NCBI GenBank assembly: GCA_963921935.1
Contig: OY998176.1
Span: forward strand, 171,736,445 to 171,800,444
Origin: Galeruca laticollis
Taxonomy: Eukaryota; Arthropoda; Insecta; Coleoptera; Chrysomelidae
Reading direction: 5' to 3'
DNA: 64,000 nucleotides
This document shows, piece by piece, positions 33,463 through 44,225 of the stretch (position 1 is the first letter of the stretch; each line of letters starts with the position of its first letter). The translations under genes were made by a program, and so were the position numbers. Below the pieces are notes generated by a model, which had not been told where the DNA came from, made no database searches, and saw nothing but the letters and a program-made list of their open reading frames with translations.

Positions 33463-34204
33463 TGTTCGAATTTGATTTGAATACCAAATTCTCCTGTGAT
33501 TTTATTTTAACATCCCCTGTATAACATAATTCATATATCTTGCACAGACCTTGAAGAAATATATCATAATTCTCAAACATTTAATTTCGCACACATCCAC
33601 AAACTTCCATTTCAATGATCACACCACTTGAAGAAATATATCATATTTCTAAAACATCTAACTTCCCACACATCGACAAAATTCCATTTCAGCACTACCA
33701 TATACAAAATATAGACGATTATTGTTCTAGGAATTTTTCCATTTAAAATCTCAAACTTTCTCACCCACCAAAAAAGACACACACGTGTACTTCCCACTCA
33801 CTTTAAACTATCTATAAATAGGAATAATATTATATTTTCACCCACTTCCCAGACCCACTTCTCAGACACCCTCTGTCATCATACAACGTGGTACAACAAG
33901 GTACCTGATTTCATAAAATCACCCGGCGTTTGTGTCCTTAAGCTTTAATCATTTCATAAATCATCGAAGTATGTGCAAAATACTTTCAGTTATCGCGTAA
34001 ATAATAAGTGAAGTCTTAATTGTCGACGCAAAAGAAATAAAGTATAACTTCATGACAATATAAATCGTAACGTGACATAAGTGTTTAATTTCATTCTACG
34101 GTTCATCGTTACTTCTGTGACAAACGGCCGTAGTGGTCCTTCGCCAAACCAGATAACCTACATTCCCTCTAATTAACCCAAAGTAAAAGGGTTAAATTAG
34201 AACA
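33463..34204 (+). repeat. 5' LTR of the gag-only element
   Basis: It begins TGTTCGAATTTG and ends TTAGAACA. It contains CTATAAATAGG (a TATA-box candidate, near 33812) and AATAAAGTATAA (polyadenylation signal, near 34035). Confidence 0.95.
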
Positions 34205-34225
34205 TGGCCTTTCGAAGCCGGATTG
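34205..34225 (+). promoter_or_regulatory. candidate primer binding site
   Basis: TGGCCTTTCGAAGCCGG directly follows the LTR, starting TGG as retroelement primer sites complementary to a tRNA CCA end do. The tRNA was not identified. Confidence 0.5.
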
Positions 34226-34454
34226 AAACAGAAATTATTGCAGTCCAGAAAATAGGAATCAACACGTCCCACCATCAGTATTAGAGGCCAGCAGACCTGC
34301 CTGGGTAAAAATAATATCCGAGAGTTGGAGATGAAGTCCAGTTGCCGGTACGGGACAAAAACAAACCAGTTAAGAAGGTATTTATGAATGAGTAAAAGTT
34401 TTTGTATATCCAGCTTAATATATGTAACATACAGTGGGAGGCGAAAGTCTGCAC

Positions 34455-34880
34455 TCAAATACTTTTATAATTATACATTTACATTATTTGAAAAATTATT
34501 TCATATTTCTTATGTAACATAGACATTCATACCATACAGGGTCGTTTATAATTATCCATTTACATTATTTGAAAAATTGTTTCATATTTCTTATGTAACA
34601 TAGACATTCATACCATACAGGGTCGTTTATAATTATCCATTTACATTATTTGAAAAAATTATTTCATATTTCTTATGTAACATAGACATTCATATCATAC
34701 AGGGTCGTTTATAATTATCCATTTACATTATTTGAAAAAATTATTTCATATTTCTTATGTAACATAGACATTCATATCATACAGGGTCGTTTATAATTAT
34801 ACAATTACATTATTTGAAAAATTATTTGATATTTCTTATGTGACATAAACATTCATATTATACTTACAATGTCGTTCAAA
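34455..34880 (+). repeat. leader tandem repeats, about 82-bp unit, five copies
   Basis: ACAGGGTCGTTTATAATTAT recurs at starts spaced 81-82 bp (GTCG at 34541, 34622, 34704, 34786), with flanking degenerate units. It lies between the primer site and gag, where packaging or dimerisation signals of retroelements usually sit. Confidence 0.9.
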
Positions 34881-35057
34881 TAATTATATATTAACAATGA
34901 TGTCGAACTATGATAACAGTATGCTATATTGATGTGCAAGAGAATCAGTTATAATCCACAGTACCATTTAAATAATTGCATCGTAACAGTAAATGACTCA
35001 TTGATTTACATTTCATGTTAACTATTTATGTCAAATAATTAATACATCATTTACAAA

Positions 35058-36848
35058 ATGGATTCATTAAAGACGCAACGTGCAAGTTGCAAAGCAGCAA
35101 TTACTCGTATTTACAACTGGTTCCATAACAATCTGGACGAGTCAGACAAGTATGCTTTCAAATCCCGAATAGTCAACTTAGAAAAATATTACTCTAAATA
35201 CTCTGAGATTCAAGACCAAATTGAAACCATAGCCGTAGATACTGAAGTAGAATTCGATGATAAAAGTCAGATTGATGAAAAATATTACTCATTACACTGC
35301 AAGCTACAAAATGCTTACGAAAAATTAAACCCTAAAATCAATCAACCTAACCAATTATCTGTACAGTCTCAGAATGAAACTCATATTAGATTACCTTGCA
35401 TAGAAATACCGATTTTCTCAGGAGATAGCACTAAATACACTGCCTTTATAGACCTTTTTAACGCACTAATAGTGAATAACACCCGGCTTACATCCAAGAC
35501 TGAAAAATTCTACTATTTGAAATCATACTTGAAAGGTGACCCGCTCAATTTAATTTCTCAATTACCGGTAAATGAAACCAATTTTGATGTAGCGTTGGAT
35601 TTACTAAATTCTAAATATAATAATACACGGCAGATTGTTACTGCCCATTTTAACCGTTTGACAGCCTGTAATAACATTTCAAAATGTACTGCCCAACAAT
35701 TAAGAACATTCACGTCCGAAGCTAGATCTATCGTAAAGTCATTACTAAATCTAAATATCAATAAGGAAGAGTTATTTGATGCACTAATCGTTCATATATT
35801 AAAAACAAAATTAGATTATAATACAAAAAGATCTCTTGAAGAAAAAGAGACTGATCAAAATTTAATTGCTAGTGATATCTTTTTTGATTTCTTGGAAAGA
35901 AAATGTACGGTCTTGGAAAACTTGTTAACCCAAGATCCCAAACCCGATACATCCGATCATCGTAACCAGTCTTCTAATGTGACCACACCACCCAACAGAG
36001 TAACTTTACTTTCAAATCAACATTCGCTTCGCGAACAAAACTCACCTCCAACATGCTCATTTTGCAAGGAAACAGGCCATAAAATTTATACATGCCCCCA
36101 ATTCGGGATGCTTTCCGTTCCTGATCGGAACAAATACATTAAAGAAAACAAATTGTGCTTCAGGTGCCTAGGTTCCACACACACAGTTACTAACTGTAAA
36201 TCCGTTAAATCATGTTCCATATGTCAAAAAAGACATCACACGTTACTCCATTTAGACAATTATCCCCCTAGACAAAATCTTGACACAAGACCCGTCGAGA
36301 GAAATGATACTCCGACCGTCGCCATGGCCTATTCTTTTCATTCCATATTAAATGAACCATGCAACCTACACTCTCTCGCAACACAACCTTCAACTCAACA
36401 TTCACTCGCTAATCACTCGTTACCCAACTCACTTGAAAGGGACACCTTTACTCAGCTATGTTGTGGTACAACTCGTAGCTCTAACCCCATCAACATTTCA
36501 ACATGCTCATTCTGTAACAAAACAGGTCATAAAATTTATTCTTGCCCACACTTCAGAACACTCTCTACACTTGACCGTAAAAAATATATAATAAATAACA
36601 AAATGTGCACAGCATGTCTGGGTTTCAGACACACATTCGCCCATTGCTCGTCTACTGGTGTTTGTGCCATTTGCAGAAACAAGCACCACACTTTACTTCA
36701 CTTCCCTCACACCCACAAACAAAACCCATCATTGAGACCTTTAAACATAAACCCTAACCACTCACCACCAATGCAACAATCTCCAGAATATTATCGTCAA
36801 GAAACGTACTGTTCTGGACAAGACTCATTCACAATACCTTACGGATAA
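35058..36848 (+). CDS. BEL/Pao-type Gag with duplicated zinc-knuckle module, intact
   Basis: This is a 596-residue open ORF. The N-terminal helical region (KAAITRIYNWFHNNLDES) and the DUF1759 capsid-like domain (IEIPIFSGDSTKYTAFIDLF to about residue 270) match BEL Gag. There are two successive zinc-binding modules at about residues 332-400 and 482-550, each with CSFC..TGHKIY.CP, C..CLG..H....C and C.IC...HHTLLH. Two modules are unusual; BEL Gag usually has one. A Pro/Thr-rich linker joins them. No protease D-S-G follows. The frame shows no lesion, as expected for a young copy still translated. Confidence 0.9.
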   Translation: MDSLKTQRASCKAAITRIYNWFHNNLDESDKYAFKSRIVNLEKYYSKYSEIQDQIETIAVDTEVEFDDKSQIDEKYYSLHCKLQNAYEKLNPKINQPNQLSVQSQNETHIRLPCIEIPIFSGDSTKYTAFIDLFNALIVNNTRLTSKTEKFYYLKSYLKGDPLNLISQLPVNETNFDVALDLLNSKYNNTRQIVTAHFNRLTACNNISKCTAQQLRTFTSEARSIVKSLLNLNINKEELFDALIVHILKTKLDYNTKRSLEEKETDQNLIASDIFFDFLERKCTVLENLLTQDPKPDTSDHRNQSSNVTTPPNRVTLLSNQHSLREQNSPPTCSFCKETGHKIYTCPQFGMLSVPDRNKYIKENKLCFRCLGSTHTVTNCKSVKSCSICQKRHHTLLHLDNYPPRQNLDTRPVERNDTPTVAMAYSFHSILNEPCNLHSLATQPSTQHSLANHSLPNSLERDTFTQLCCGTTRSSNPINISTCSFCNKTGHKIYSCPHFRTLSTLDRKKYIINNKMCTACLGFRHTFAHCSSTGVCAICRNKHHTLLHFPHTHKQNPSLRPLNINPNHSPPMQQSPEYYRQETYCSGQDSFTIPYG

Positions 36849-37600
36849 CCTCTCTCATACTCATTATACTCATTCTTTGGTGTGACCACACCACTTTCAA
36901 ATCACAACTTACCCTCAAAAACATTCTTAATTCACAAAACACTCTTAACTCGTAAATAAATAAATTTCAAACCAACACTTACACTCGAATAAACGATTCA
37001 CTTTCATACTCAACACTCTTTCAGTGCAGGATAGCACTCATTCATTACTCAAACTCTTTCTCGTCAAGAAAACAAATCCTTTAGTCCTCTGGAAGAGGAC
37101 AGTGATACTTATATACTAGACACTTAAGAAAAACAAAAAAAACGTAAAAAACTTAAACTTAAACATTGAGAAACAAATACTTTTACATTTAAAACCCTGG
37201 ACGATTAAAAAAAAAAGCTTAGACACTTTGACATGAACATTACTCTTATGTGAATACCTGGATAAAGGTATTGAAAAGAAAAAGAAGAAACTTGGTTAAA
37301 AAGAAAATGATACTTGGTTGAAAAGATGATGATACTTGGTTAAAAAGGAAGATGCATGGTTGAAGAAGATGATACTTGGATAATATAAACACTTGGGTGA
37401 CGTTTAGAAGAAAACGGCATCCCCCCTTACTCATATGTTACTTAAACAATCACATTGACGACACTTTGAATTTAACACAACTTGACAAAAACATTATATA
37501 CATATCTTACCCTCCTTTTCTTGACGAGAACAGAAATAACTCCTTTACATTAATTAAAACATATACAAAAACAATCTCAAAAGAGTTTAAAAAAAAAACT
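36849..37600 (+). other. 3' region after gag, including purine-rich short repeats
   Basis: A C/A/T-rich tract is followed at 37225-37385 by several copies of a roughly 26-30-base purine-rich motif (ACTTGGTTAAAAAG variants) and one copy of the AATACC..GGTATT hairpin at about 37251-37270. No coding similarity was found. Confidence 0.6.
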
Positions 37601-38100
37601 CTCTCATCATACTTAAACACTCGTGGTCACTACCTTACATTTACTTTTATGCTGACTCACACTTACATTATTACTTGCACTAGCATACAATTGCACCTTA
37701 ATCATACTTATACTCATATTGGCACTCAAAGCTCACATTCATAATACTTTTACACTTATTCGTACAATACTCGTATTTACATTTGCATTCACATTCATTC
37801 GTACTTACTCGCACTCACTTGTTGTTGCACGCACTCGTACTTGCTCTAGTCTCATGAGCATACTCTCTTACAATCACCCTCACTATACAAGTCATTCCCC
37901 CGCGTAGAAAGGGAGTAGCGCAAGCTACACTGGAGTTTCCAGGTTCTCCGAAGAAAAACGTTCCCTTTCTTACCCAGCACCATTCATTCTGATACAATAA
38001 AAACCCGGAAAAATACCCACATGAGCTTTCCATGCTCTCTCATGGAATTTCACACCCCTTCACAACTTGGTCCCCCTTTTTGTTTACATATGCCCGAGGT
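37600..38100 (+). other. C/A/T-rich, G-poor tract
   Basis: The plus strand is rich in CACT/ACTCA and poor in G. ORFs here look compositional and unrelated to known proteins. Confidence 0.4.
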
Positions 38101-38285
38101 TCCTGGACCGTTACTCGTAAAACAAACTGGTACCACACTTGTCGAAATAGAATCGACTTAAACATTCTCTTTCGTTTCTCTCATTATCTCATTAAACACT
38201 GGGAAGTCCGAGATTCCTGGACCGTTACTCGTAAAACAAACTGGTACCACACTTGTCGAACTAGAATCGACGTAAACATTCTCGT
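38101..38285 (+). repeat. 114-bp direct repeat, two copies
   Basis: TCCTGGACCGTTACTCGTAA occurs at 38101 and 38215 and about 65 bp are almost identical. The spacing is 114 bases, a multiple of three. Confidence 0.9.
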
Positions 38286-38309
38286 TCTTTACTTCATTTA
38301 CTTAGTCTT

Positions 38310-38470
38310 TCATGTGAATACCTGGACAAAGGTATTATTCTTTTATGTGAATACCTGGACAAAGGTATTATTCTTTCATGTGAATACCTGGACAAAGGTA
38401 TTATTCTTTTATGTGAATACCTGGACAAAGGTATTATTCTTTTATGTGAATACCTGGACAAAGGTATTAT
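38310..38470 (+). repeat. 33-bp tandem repeat, five copies, each with a hairpin
   Basis: The unit contains AATACCTGGACAAAGGTATT, in which AATACC pairs with GGTATT around an 8-base loop. There are five contiguous copies without unique spacers, so it is not a CRISPR array. Confidence 0.95.
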
Positions 38471-38472
38471 TA

Positions 38473-38615
38473 TATTCTTATCGTTTACAACTCTAGTCCA
38501 TTTCTAGAGTATATTGCTTACCTTCTTATCGTTTACAACTCTAGTCCATTTCTAGAGTATATTGCTTATATTCTTATTGTTTACAACTCTAGTCCATTTC
38601 TAGAGTACATTGCTT
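38473..38615 (+). repeat. 48-bp tandem repeat, three copies, each with a hairpin
   Basis: The hairpin ACTCTAG/CTAGAGT with loop TCCATTT occurs at 38490, 38538 and 38586 (period 48). Confidence 0.93.
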
Positions 38616-38680
38616 ACATTCGTGCCCTTACCAAACAAGAACTAGCATACACCTAGGCCTCTTGTTCATTCGTTACATTC

Positions 38681-39010
38681 ATGACGTTAGAGTCCTTACA
38701 ACACTCTAACCTCAAATCTTATTCATTCATTACACTCATGACGTTAGAGTCCTTACAACACTCTAACCTCAAATCTTATTCATTCGTTACATTCATGACA
38801 TTAGAGTCCTTACAACACTCTAACCTCAAATCTTATTCATTCGTTACATTCATGATGTTAGAGTCCTTACAACACTCTAACCTCAAATCTTATTCATTCA
38901 TTACACTCATGACGTTAGAGTCCTTACAACACTCTAACCTCAAATCTTATTCATTCGTTACATTCATGACATTAGAGTCCTTACAACACTCTGACACCAA
39001 CATTAGGTTA
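38681..39010 (+). repeat. 57-bp tandem repeat, six copies, each with a hairpin
   Basis: Units start at 38681, 38738, 38795, 38852, 38909 and 38966. Each has GTTAGAG pairing with CTCTAAC around an 11-base loop; some copies carry single changes and the last is degenerate. The 19-codon unit is open in one frame. Confidence 0.95.
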
Positions 39011-39130
39011 CTTTACAACCCATATACACCTATTTACATAGTTACTCTCAAAATTATTCACTTTCATTCACAATCTTGCATCAGAGCAGCCATCTCTCAC
39101 CTTTCTTCCATTCTTCCCGCGCCCCCAATA

Positions 39131-39873
39131 TGTTCGAATTTGATTTGAATACCAAATTCTCCTGTGATTTTATTTTAACATCCCCTGTATAACATAATTC
39201 ATATATCTTGCACAGACCTTGAAGAAATATATCATAATTCTCAAACATTTAATTTCGCACACATCCACAAACTTCCATTTCAATGATCACACCACTTGAA
39301 GAAATATATCATATTTCTAAAACATCTAACTTCCCACACATCGACAAAATTCCATTTCAGCACTACCATATACAAAATATAGACGATTATTGTTCTAGGA
39401 ATTTTTCCATTTAAAATCTCAAACTTTCTCACCCACCAAAAAAGACACACACATGTACTTCCCACTCACTTTAAACTATCTATAAATAGGAATAATATTA
39501 TATTTTCACCCACTTCCCAGACCCACTTCCCAGACACACTTCTCAGACACCCTCTGTCATCATACAACGTGGTACAACAAGGTACCTGATTTCATAAAAT
39601 CACCCGGCGTTTGTGTCCTTAAGCTTTAATCATTTAAGTATGTGCAAAATACTTTCAGTTATCGCGTAAATAATAAGTGAAGTCTTAATTGTCGACGCAA
39701 AAGAAATAAAGTATAACTTCATGACAATATAAATCGTAACGTGACATAAGTGTTTAATTTCATTCTACGGTTCATCGTTACTTCTGTGACAAACGGCCGT
39801 AGTGGTCCTTCGCCAAACCAGATAACCTACATTCCCTCTAATTAACCCAAAGTAAAAGGGTTAAATTAGAACA
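39131..39873 (+). repeat. 3' LTR of the gag-only element
   Basis: Paired with 33463-34204. The sequence just upstream (CCGCGCCCCCAATA) is not an obvious polypurine tract for a plus-strand element. Confidence 0.95.
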
Positions 39874-39878
39874 ACGGC

Positions 39879-40313
39879 CGTCAAATGTCTCACATTTCAA
39901 TATTATCGATGATCTATCAAAGTTTTCTGCAATTCCATGGCAAGTCAGGCTAAGCAAAGAAGCGTTTGAGCTAGGATCCGACCAAATGTCAGACGTAAAC
40001 GACATGTTATCAAAATTTTCGATTAATTCTTTAACTTTTTGAGCCACTTTGCTATATAATTCCTTGCATACAAAATCTGTAAAAAAATTGCGTCCCCTAA
40101 AGTTATATCTTGGTGCTAATTCTTGCATCAGTCTACGAAAACCTAGCCCTTCAACAAAATTAAACGGTAAATTTTGAGGTGCAATCATTTCTCCAATGAG
40201 TTTATCAATTTTTTTAGAATTTAAATTATTGACGTCCCACTTCTTTTCTTTTAGAACCACTTCCTCTAATGAAAGTTGTTTCTTTGCTTCTTGCAGAGGA
40301 GTGGTAACTTTAT
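39879..40313 (-). pseudogene. hAT element 1 transposase, exon 2, N-terminal catalytic part
   Basis: The acceptor TTTTTTAG lies at 40314-40321. It encodes PQNLPFNFVEGLGFRRLMQE, LAPRYNF and MSFTSDIWSDPSSNASLLS (first catalytic Asp of hAT), ending KCETFDGR where the retroelement is inserted. The reading continues at 33462 as HTGDII. Confidence 0.88.
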
Positions 40314-40927
40314 CTAAAAAATACACAAACGAATAAAAATTTTCGTTATAAAAAACTATTTACTTAAATTAAAAGTAATTAACAAGTGAGGACATTTTAA
40401 AACACCAGAAAACCTTTCTATACATTTTTGTAGATAACATTCAAAATCAAATGTCCAACTTATATTGCAAAAAATAAAAATAAAAGGAGTTTATTCCTTA
40501 TAAATATTTATAATAAGGAAGGATCCCTAATGTTTTCTGGCATTAACATTAAATATAGCGTGAAGCTAAGCTACACTAAGAAGAAAAGCGACACTTTTCA
40601 ATGGTGATAGAATTTTTGCAATCGGCCAAGTAGTTTTTGAGTTAAGTAATTCACTATTCATATTTTAATATCATATTAAAAAATATATATTTATGTTCAG
40701 GTTATTTTATATTGAAACGATTTCAATAAAAAAAAGTATTTTAAATAGATAAATGAATTACATTACATATATCAGTCTTTTTACAACTGACGTTTTATAT
40801 GACAGCAAATAACTATAATATTGAGTGGAAACTTAGCCAATAAACCACAACTAAAACTATTCTTTTATTATACTAACCAAACAATGCCTCAAGTAAATAT
40901 TAATTAATTAAAACTATAAATGATGAA

Positions 40928-41152
40928 ACTTACTTGCGTCAGATTTCATCTGTTGTAATTTGTCTTCTTTACTAATGTTCTCAAATGTAGAAAATTCTTC
41001 TGAGTGCATCGACTTAAGATGGTTTTTCAAAGACGATGTGGTGCGGCCCTTGCGAGAGTAGCTTTTTTGCATATTTTACAATCAGCTTTATCCTGGTCTT
41101 CTTTATTTGGTTCAAAATAATCCCATACATTACTTTTGGTCGGTGGTGACAT
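40928..41152 (-). pseudogene. hAT element 1 transposase, exon 1, BED zinc finger
   Basis: The start Met is at 41152 (MSPPTKSNVWDYFEP). The BED finger reads NVWDYFEP, CKICKK and, after a one-base shift near 41060, TTSSLKNHLKSMH. The donor is GTAAGT at 40928-40933. BED fingers bind the transposon ends. The 0.6-kb region 40322-40927 is the intron and holds nothing else recognisable. Confidence 0.8.
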
Positions 41153-41728
41153 TGTTGACTAAATAGTTAGATAAACTATCAATAACGGGAATCACACTGG
41201 AAAAATAACGAATTTCGTCATAAAACGATAATTTTTCCTACAATAAAACGTATTACCGGCGTAATATAATAGAATTTACCTTGTGATCTTATCGATATTA
41301 GTGTTAAATAATATAAAGTTTTCTTGTAAACTCTTCTTATTTACACACTGTATCACAACAACATTAAAAATACCTATCTATCTTTATGATACGATAAGTA
41401 GTTCACTTTCACTTCACAGCGCAAACAAACACGTAATATTTATTCACTCGCAAGAAACAAATGATGCACTAGCTAGAACAAACAAACGTGTCGAATCTTG
41501 TCACCAATTTCTTCGCTCCCATTGGTTATTGTCACGTGTGACCGGCACGCGTCAATCACCGGCCCCGCCCAATTTCTTTCTTGTCGCTACTTGTATAATA
41601 TTCGCATCCGCATCCCTGGTACCTATAGTGATGGGTAGTTAGAAAATTCCCACGAAGAATTTTCACTGGAAAAGGGAAAATTCCCCAAAAACGGAAATTT
41701 TGCTAAAAAATAAAATTCATATTATTAA

Positions 41729-41956
41729 GTGCGGGATGTACCACTTGACGAAGACACCTTTTCCGATTTGACTGAAAGCAATCAACAATCTAAGATGATA
41801 GTGTGTGAAGCAAAGGTACCTGGACCTGCACGCCTTTTAAAATCAGCAATAAATATTGAGCCAGGGACTGAGACAGAATCTTCTACTGAAGATGAAGAAA
41901 TTCCTTATCGGGACTCTGACGGGGATGAGGTTAATACCTCAGAAACTGAGGATTAG
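41729..41956 (+). CDS. hypothetical acidic 75-residue ORF
   Basis: It is not recognised. The C-terminal half is acidic (ESSTEDEEIPYRDSDGDEV). It could be the tail of a lost transposase of hAT element 3 or a spurious ORF. An AT-rich stretch (41957-42312) follows with no feature. Confidence 0.25.
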   Translation: MRDVPLDEDTFSDLTESNQQSKMIVCEAKVPGPARLLKSAINIEPGTETESSTEDEEIPYRDSDGDEVNTSETED

Positions 41957-42760
41957 TTTTGTTATTACATACTCCTATAATACTTGATATTCTAAGCAAA
42001 TATTCTATTTGCGTTGTTTTAGTTAAAAGGTATTTTTTTGATTAGTTGTTTTTCTTGAAGGAGAATATAGATTTTAAAAGAATATAAATATACTCATCGT
42101 AAACTCATCAGTTTCATATTCTAAGAAAATCTTCTATTTATGTTATAGTTGAAGCGTACTATTTAAGTAAGAAAATGTATTTTTTGTTGTGCCTGCGACG
42201 ACATCTTTCTTTTTTTTTCTAATGAAAAATGCATATTTTAATTTAATTTTTGTCTTGCCCTTCCCTATCAAGAATAAATGGAATGGAAAATAAACTGAAA
42301 TTCACCATAATGCAGTGTTGGCTGCCCAGTGGGCAACCCAAAAAAGCCCACTAGGTGTTTTTAGATAAAACCAACATAAAAAAAACCCATGGTTTTTTTA
42401 AAAAGTGGGTTTTTTGAATAGTTGTTTTTTTAAAAATAAAACTTTTTGTAAATATTTTGTGTTCTTGATTTTGTAAAAAATAAAACACTAAATACATAAG
42501 TGTGGAAAAAAGCCCTCAATAATAAAAATAGCACACTTTTCAAGTAACATAATGAGTGCAATTTGAAAAACAAAAGTAACGTACACAAAATCAGCAAAAA
42601 TGGGAACAAGAAAATAAGAATACTACATTAATAAAATAAAAAAACTAAGAGATTAATTTTAAAAAAGCTATATTATTACCAGTCGTTTGAGTTAGATCGT
42701 AAGAATCGATAAACTTTGACCAGTTGCAAAGCTTTTTCTAATCCCAAATGATTTCTTATT

Positions 42761-43900
42761 TTACTCTAAATAAGACAATAAGTTGAAAAATGTACAAAAC
42801 GATTCTGGTATCTTTTCAGTTACGGAAAATTTCTCAATAACTGTAAAAAGCGATGTAGGAAAATATTCAGGATCCTTTATTGTAAAAGCAAGAAAATATG
42901 GCAATATTTCTGGATGATTTTCTATTAACGAGTTTTCTGTCATGTTTTCTTGTTTTTCAGATAGAGGTTTTCTAAATATTTTGGATCATTTAAATATGCA
43001 ATATAATGATTAGGCGACAATGCATCATTTAAACGTTTTTTAATAGTTTCTTTGTGGTTTTCAAAAACTTCACTTAACAACAAGTTGTTCCAATAAACGA
43101 CAGCATCAATCAAAAAGCTTTGGTCACTCTGCATTTTATCGAAACTAGTTGATAAAACAGACAACTGTTTTTCCAAGCCACTTGCTTCTGAATGTAAAGC
43201 TACATTATTTAATATATCGTTAATATTTCAGTAAGTTTTAAAACCCTCTAAATGTTCACTTCTTATTTGAGGTAATTTGATATAAAGGATTTTAAGCAGT
43301 CTTCATAGGAATTCCGACGCATTTCGTTTGGAATTTGTGGCATTGCTCCCCCTTTCTCTTTTAGTCATCCATGCGGTTGGTGATTGTTCCTAAAAAACTT
43401 TTGTAGTTCCACGATATGTTTTGTCACGTTTTTAGGGATTATATCCTTGTACAACAGGTTCATGTAATGAACCGAACAGTCATTCATTATCTGTACAACA
43501 CGCAAATACAGTCTTACTGTACAATTCTTTTATAATGTCTACAGCTTGAATAGCAACTTCAACACAATACTCAGACATCTGATTTTCAGTTCCAGCATCC
43601 TCAGAATCTATTAAATATACACCATAGCATGTATGTATGGAACTAGCGATAATCGTATCATTGAATGTGTTTAACCACCCATCTAAGATAAGGGTTATGC
43701 TGGTATCTTCTAGTTCATATTTTAATGCAAATTTGTGGAAGATATTTTTCAAGCAGCTGCTTCCTATTTGGAGCAATATACACTGGACGAAGTGCAGATA
43801 CCATTTCTTTAAACACTGTTTGTTCTGCAATATTAAATGCAATGTTGTAACCAAAGGAAAATTTGGCTACCATTTTGTCTAGTTTTTCTTTTTGTTCAAC
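42761..43900 (-). pseudogene. hAT element 2 transposase remnants
   Basis: Broken frames at 43480-43854 read TSITLILDGWLNTFNDTII and SKTVFACCTDNE (hAT D-G-W and T-D-N segments). Those at 42940-43176 read FLIDAVVYWNNLL and LNDALSPNHYIAYLNDPKY. The piece at 42761-42943 covers LPYFLAFTIKDPEYFPTSL. Several stops intervene; it is inactive. Confidence 0.65.
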
Positions 43901-44009
43901 AGTGGTTTATATCATAAACTCATCTAAACCTTATTCATCACTAACGGAACCAACTCTCTTCTGTCTTGTTTACTTTTTTTCATGCTCTAATTTTTGATCT
44001 TCATCATCG

Positions 44010-44225
44010 CTGCTAGTGCTGATTTTCATGCTTTATACATCTTCTACATTTTTCTTGCTTGTACTTGCTCCTCTGTTTTTACATTTATTCAAATGAGTTC
44101 TTACTCTCTCAACTGTTTTGCTTATTTGTTGTTGACAGTATTAGCAAACAACTCTACTTTTATTACTGTTTTCTAAAACCTCAGTCAATTCTGAAGCACT
44201 CTTCCTACCGCTACCCTTACGCATT
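44010..44225 (-). pseudogene. hAT element 2 BED zinc finger remnant
   Basis: Minus-strand MRKGSGRKSASELTEVL is followed by a C-x2-C (VVC, then a stop and YC) and THLNKC, a BED finger pattern with an internal stop. Confidence 0.55.

Larger units (their letters stand above)
33463..39873 (+). mobile_element. gag-only LTR retroelement with several tandem-repeat arrays, recently inserted
   Basis: LTRs 33463-34204 and 39131-39873 differ by one substitution, a 13-base insertion and a 12-base deletion by my alignment. Target duplication ACGGC lies at 33458-33462 and 39874-39878. Internally there are 82-bp leader repeats, a single intact BEL-type Gag ORF and 2.3 kb of repeat arrays. No protease, RT, RNase H or integrase could be recognised on either strand, so movement would need enzymes from a related BEL/Pao element. 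It is inserted in hAT element 1. Confidence 0.9.
31928..41618 (-). mobile_element. hAT element 1, split by an LTR retroelement
   Basis: The termini CAGGGATG (31928) and CATCCCTG (41618) are inverted. An eight-base duplication GTACCTAT lies at 31920-31927 and 41619-41626, the hAT hallmark. Subterminal GCGGATG-type motifs repeat near both ends and may be transposase sites. Without the 6.4-kb retroelement the element is about 3.3 kb. The transposase is broken by frameshifts. Confidence 0.93.

Noticed and set aside
33612..33797. ORF of 61 codons in the LTR, repeated at 39280-39465
   Set aside because: It is simply the antisense of both LTR copies; it has no motif and is duplicated only because the LTR is.
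37376..37907. ORFs after gag as a possible pol or env gene
   Set aside because: The sequence is low-complexity, G-poor and rich in CACT repeats, with no catalytic motif or signal peptide.
38310..39010. Regular short repeats resembling a CRISPR array
   Set aside because: The units are contiguous with no unique spacers, they lie inside a eukaryotic LTR element, and no cas-like gene exists in the window.
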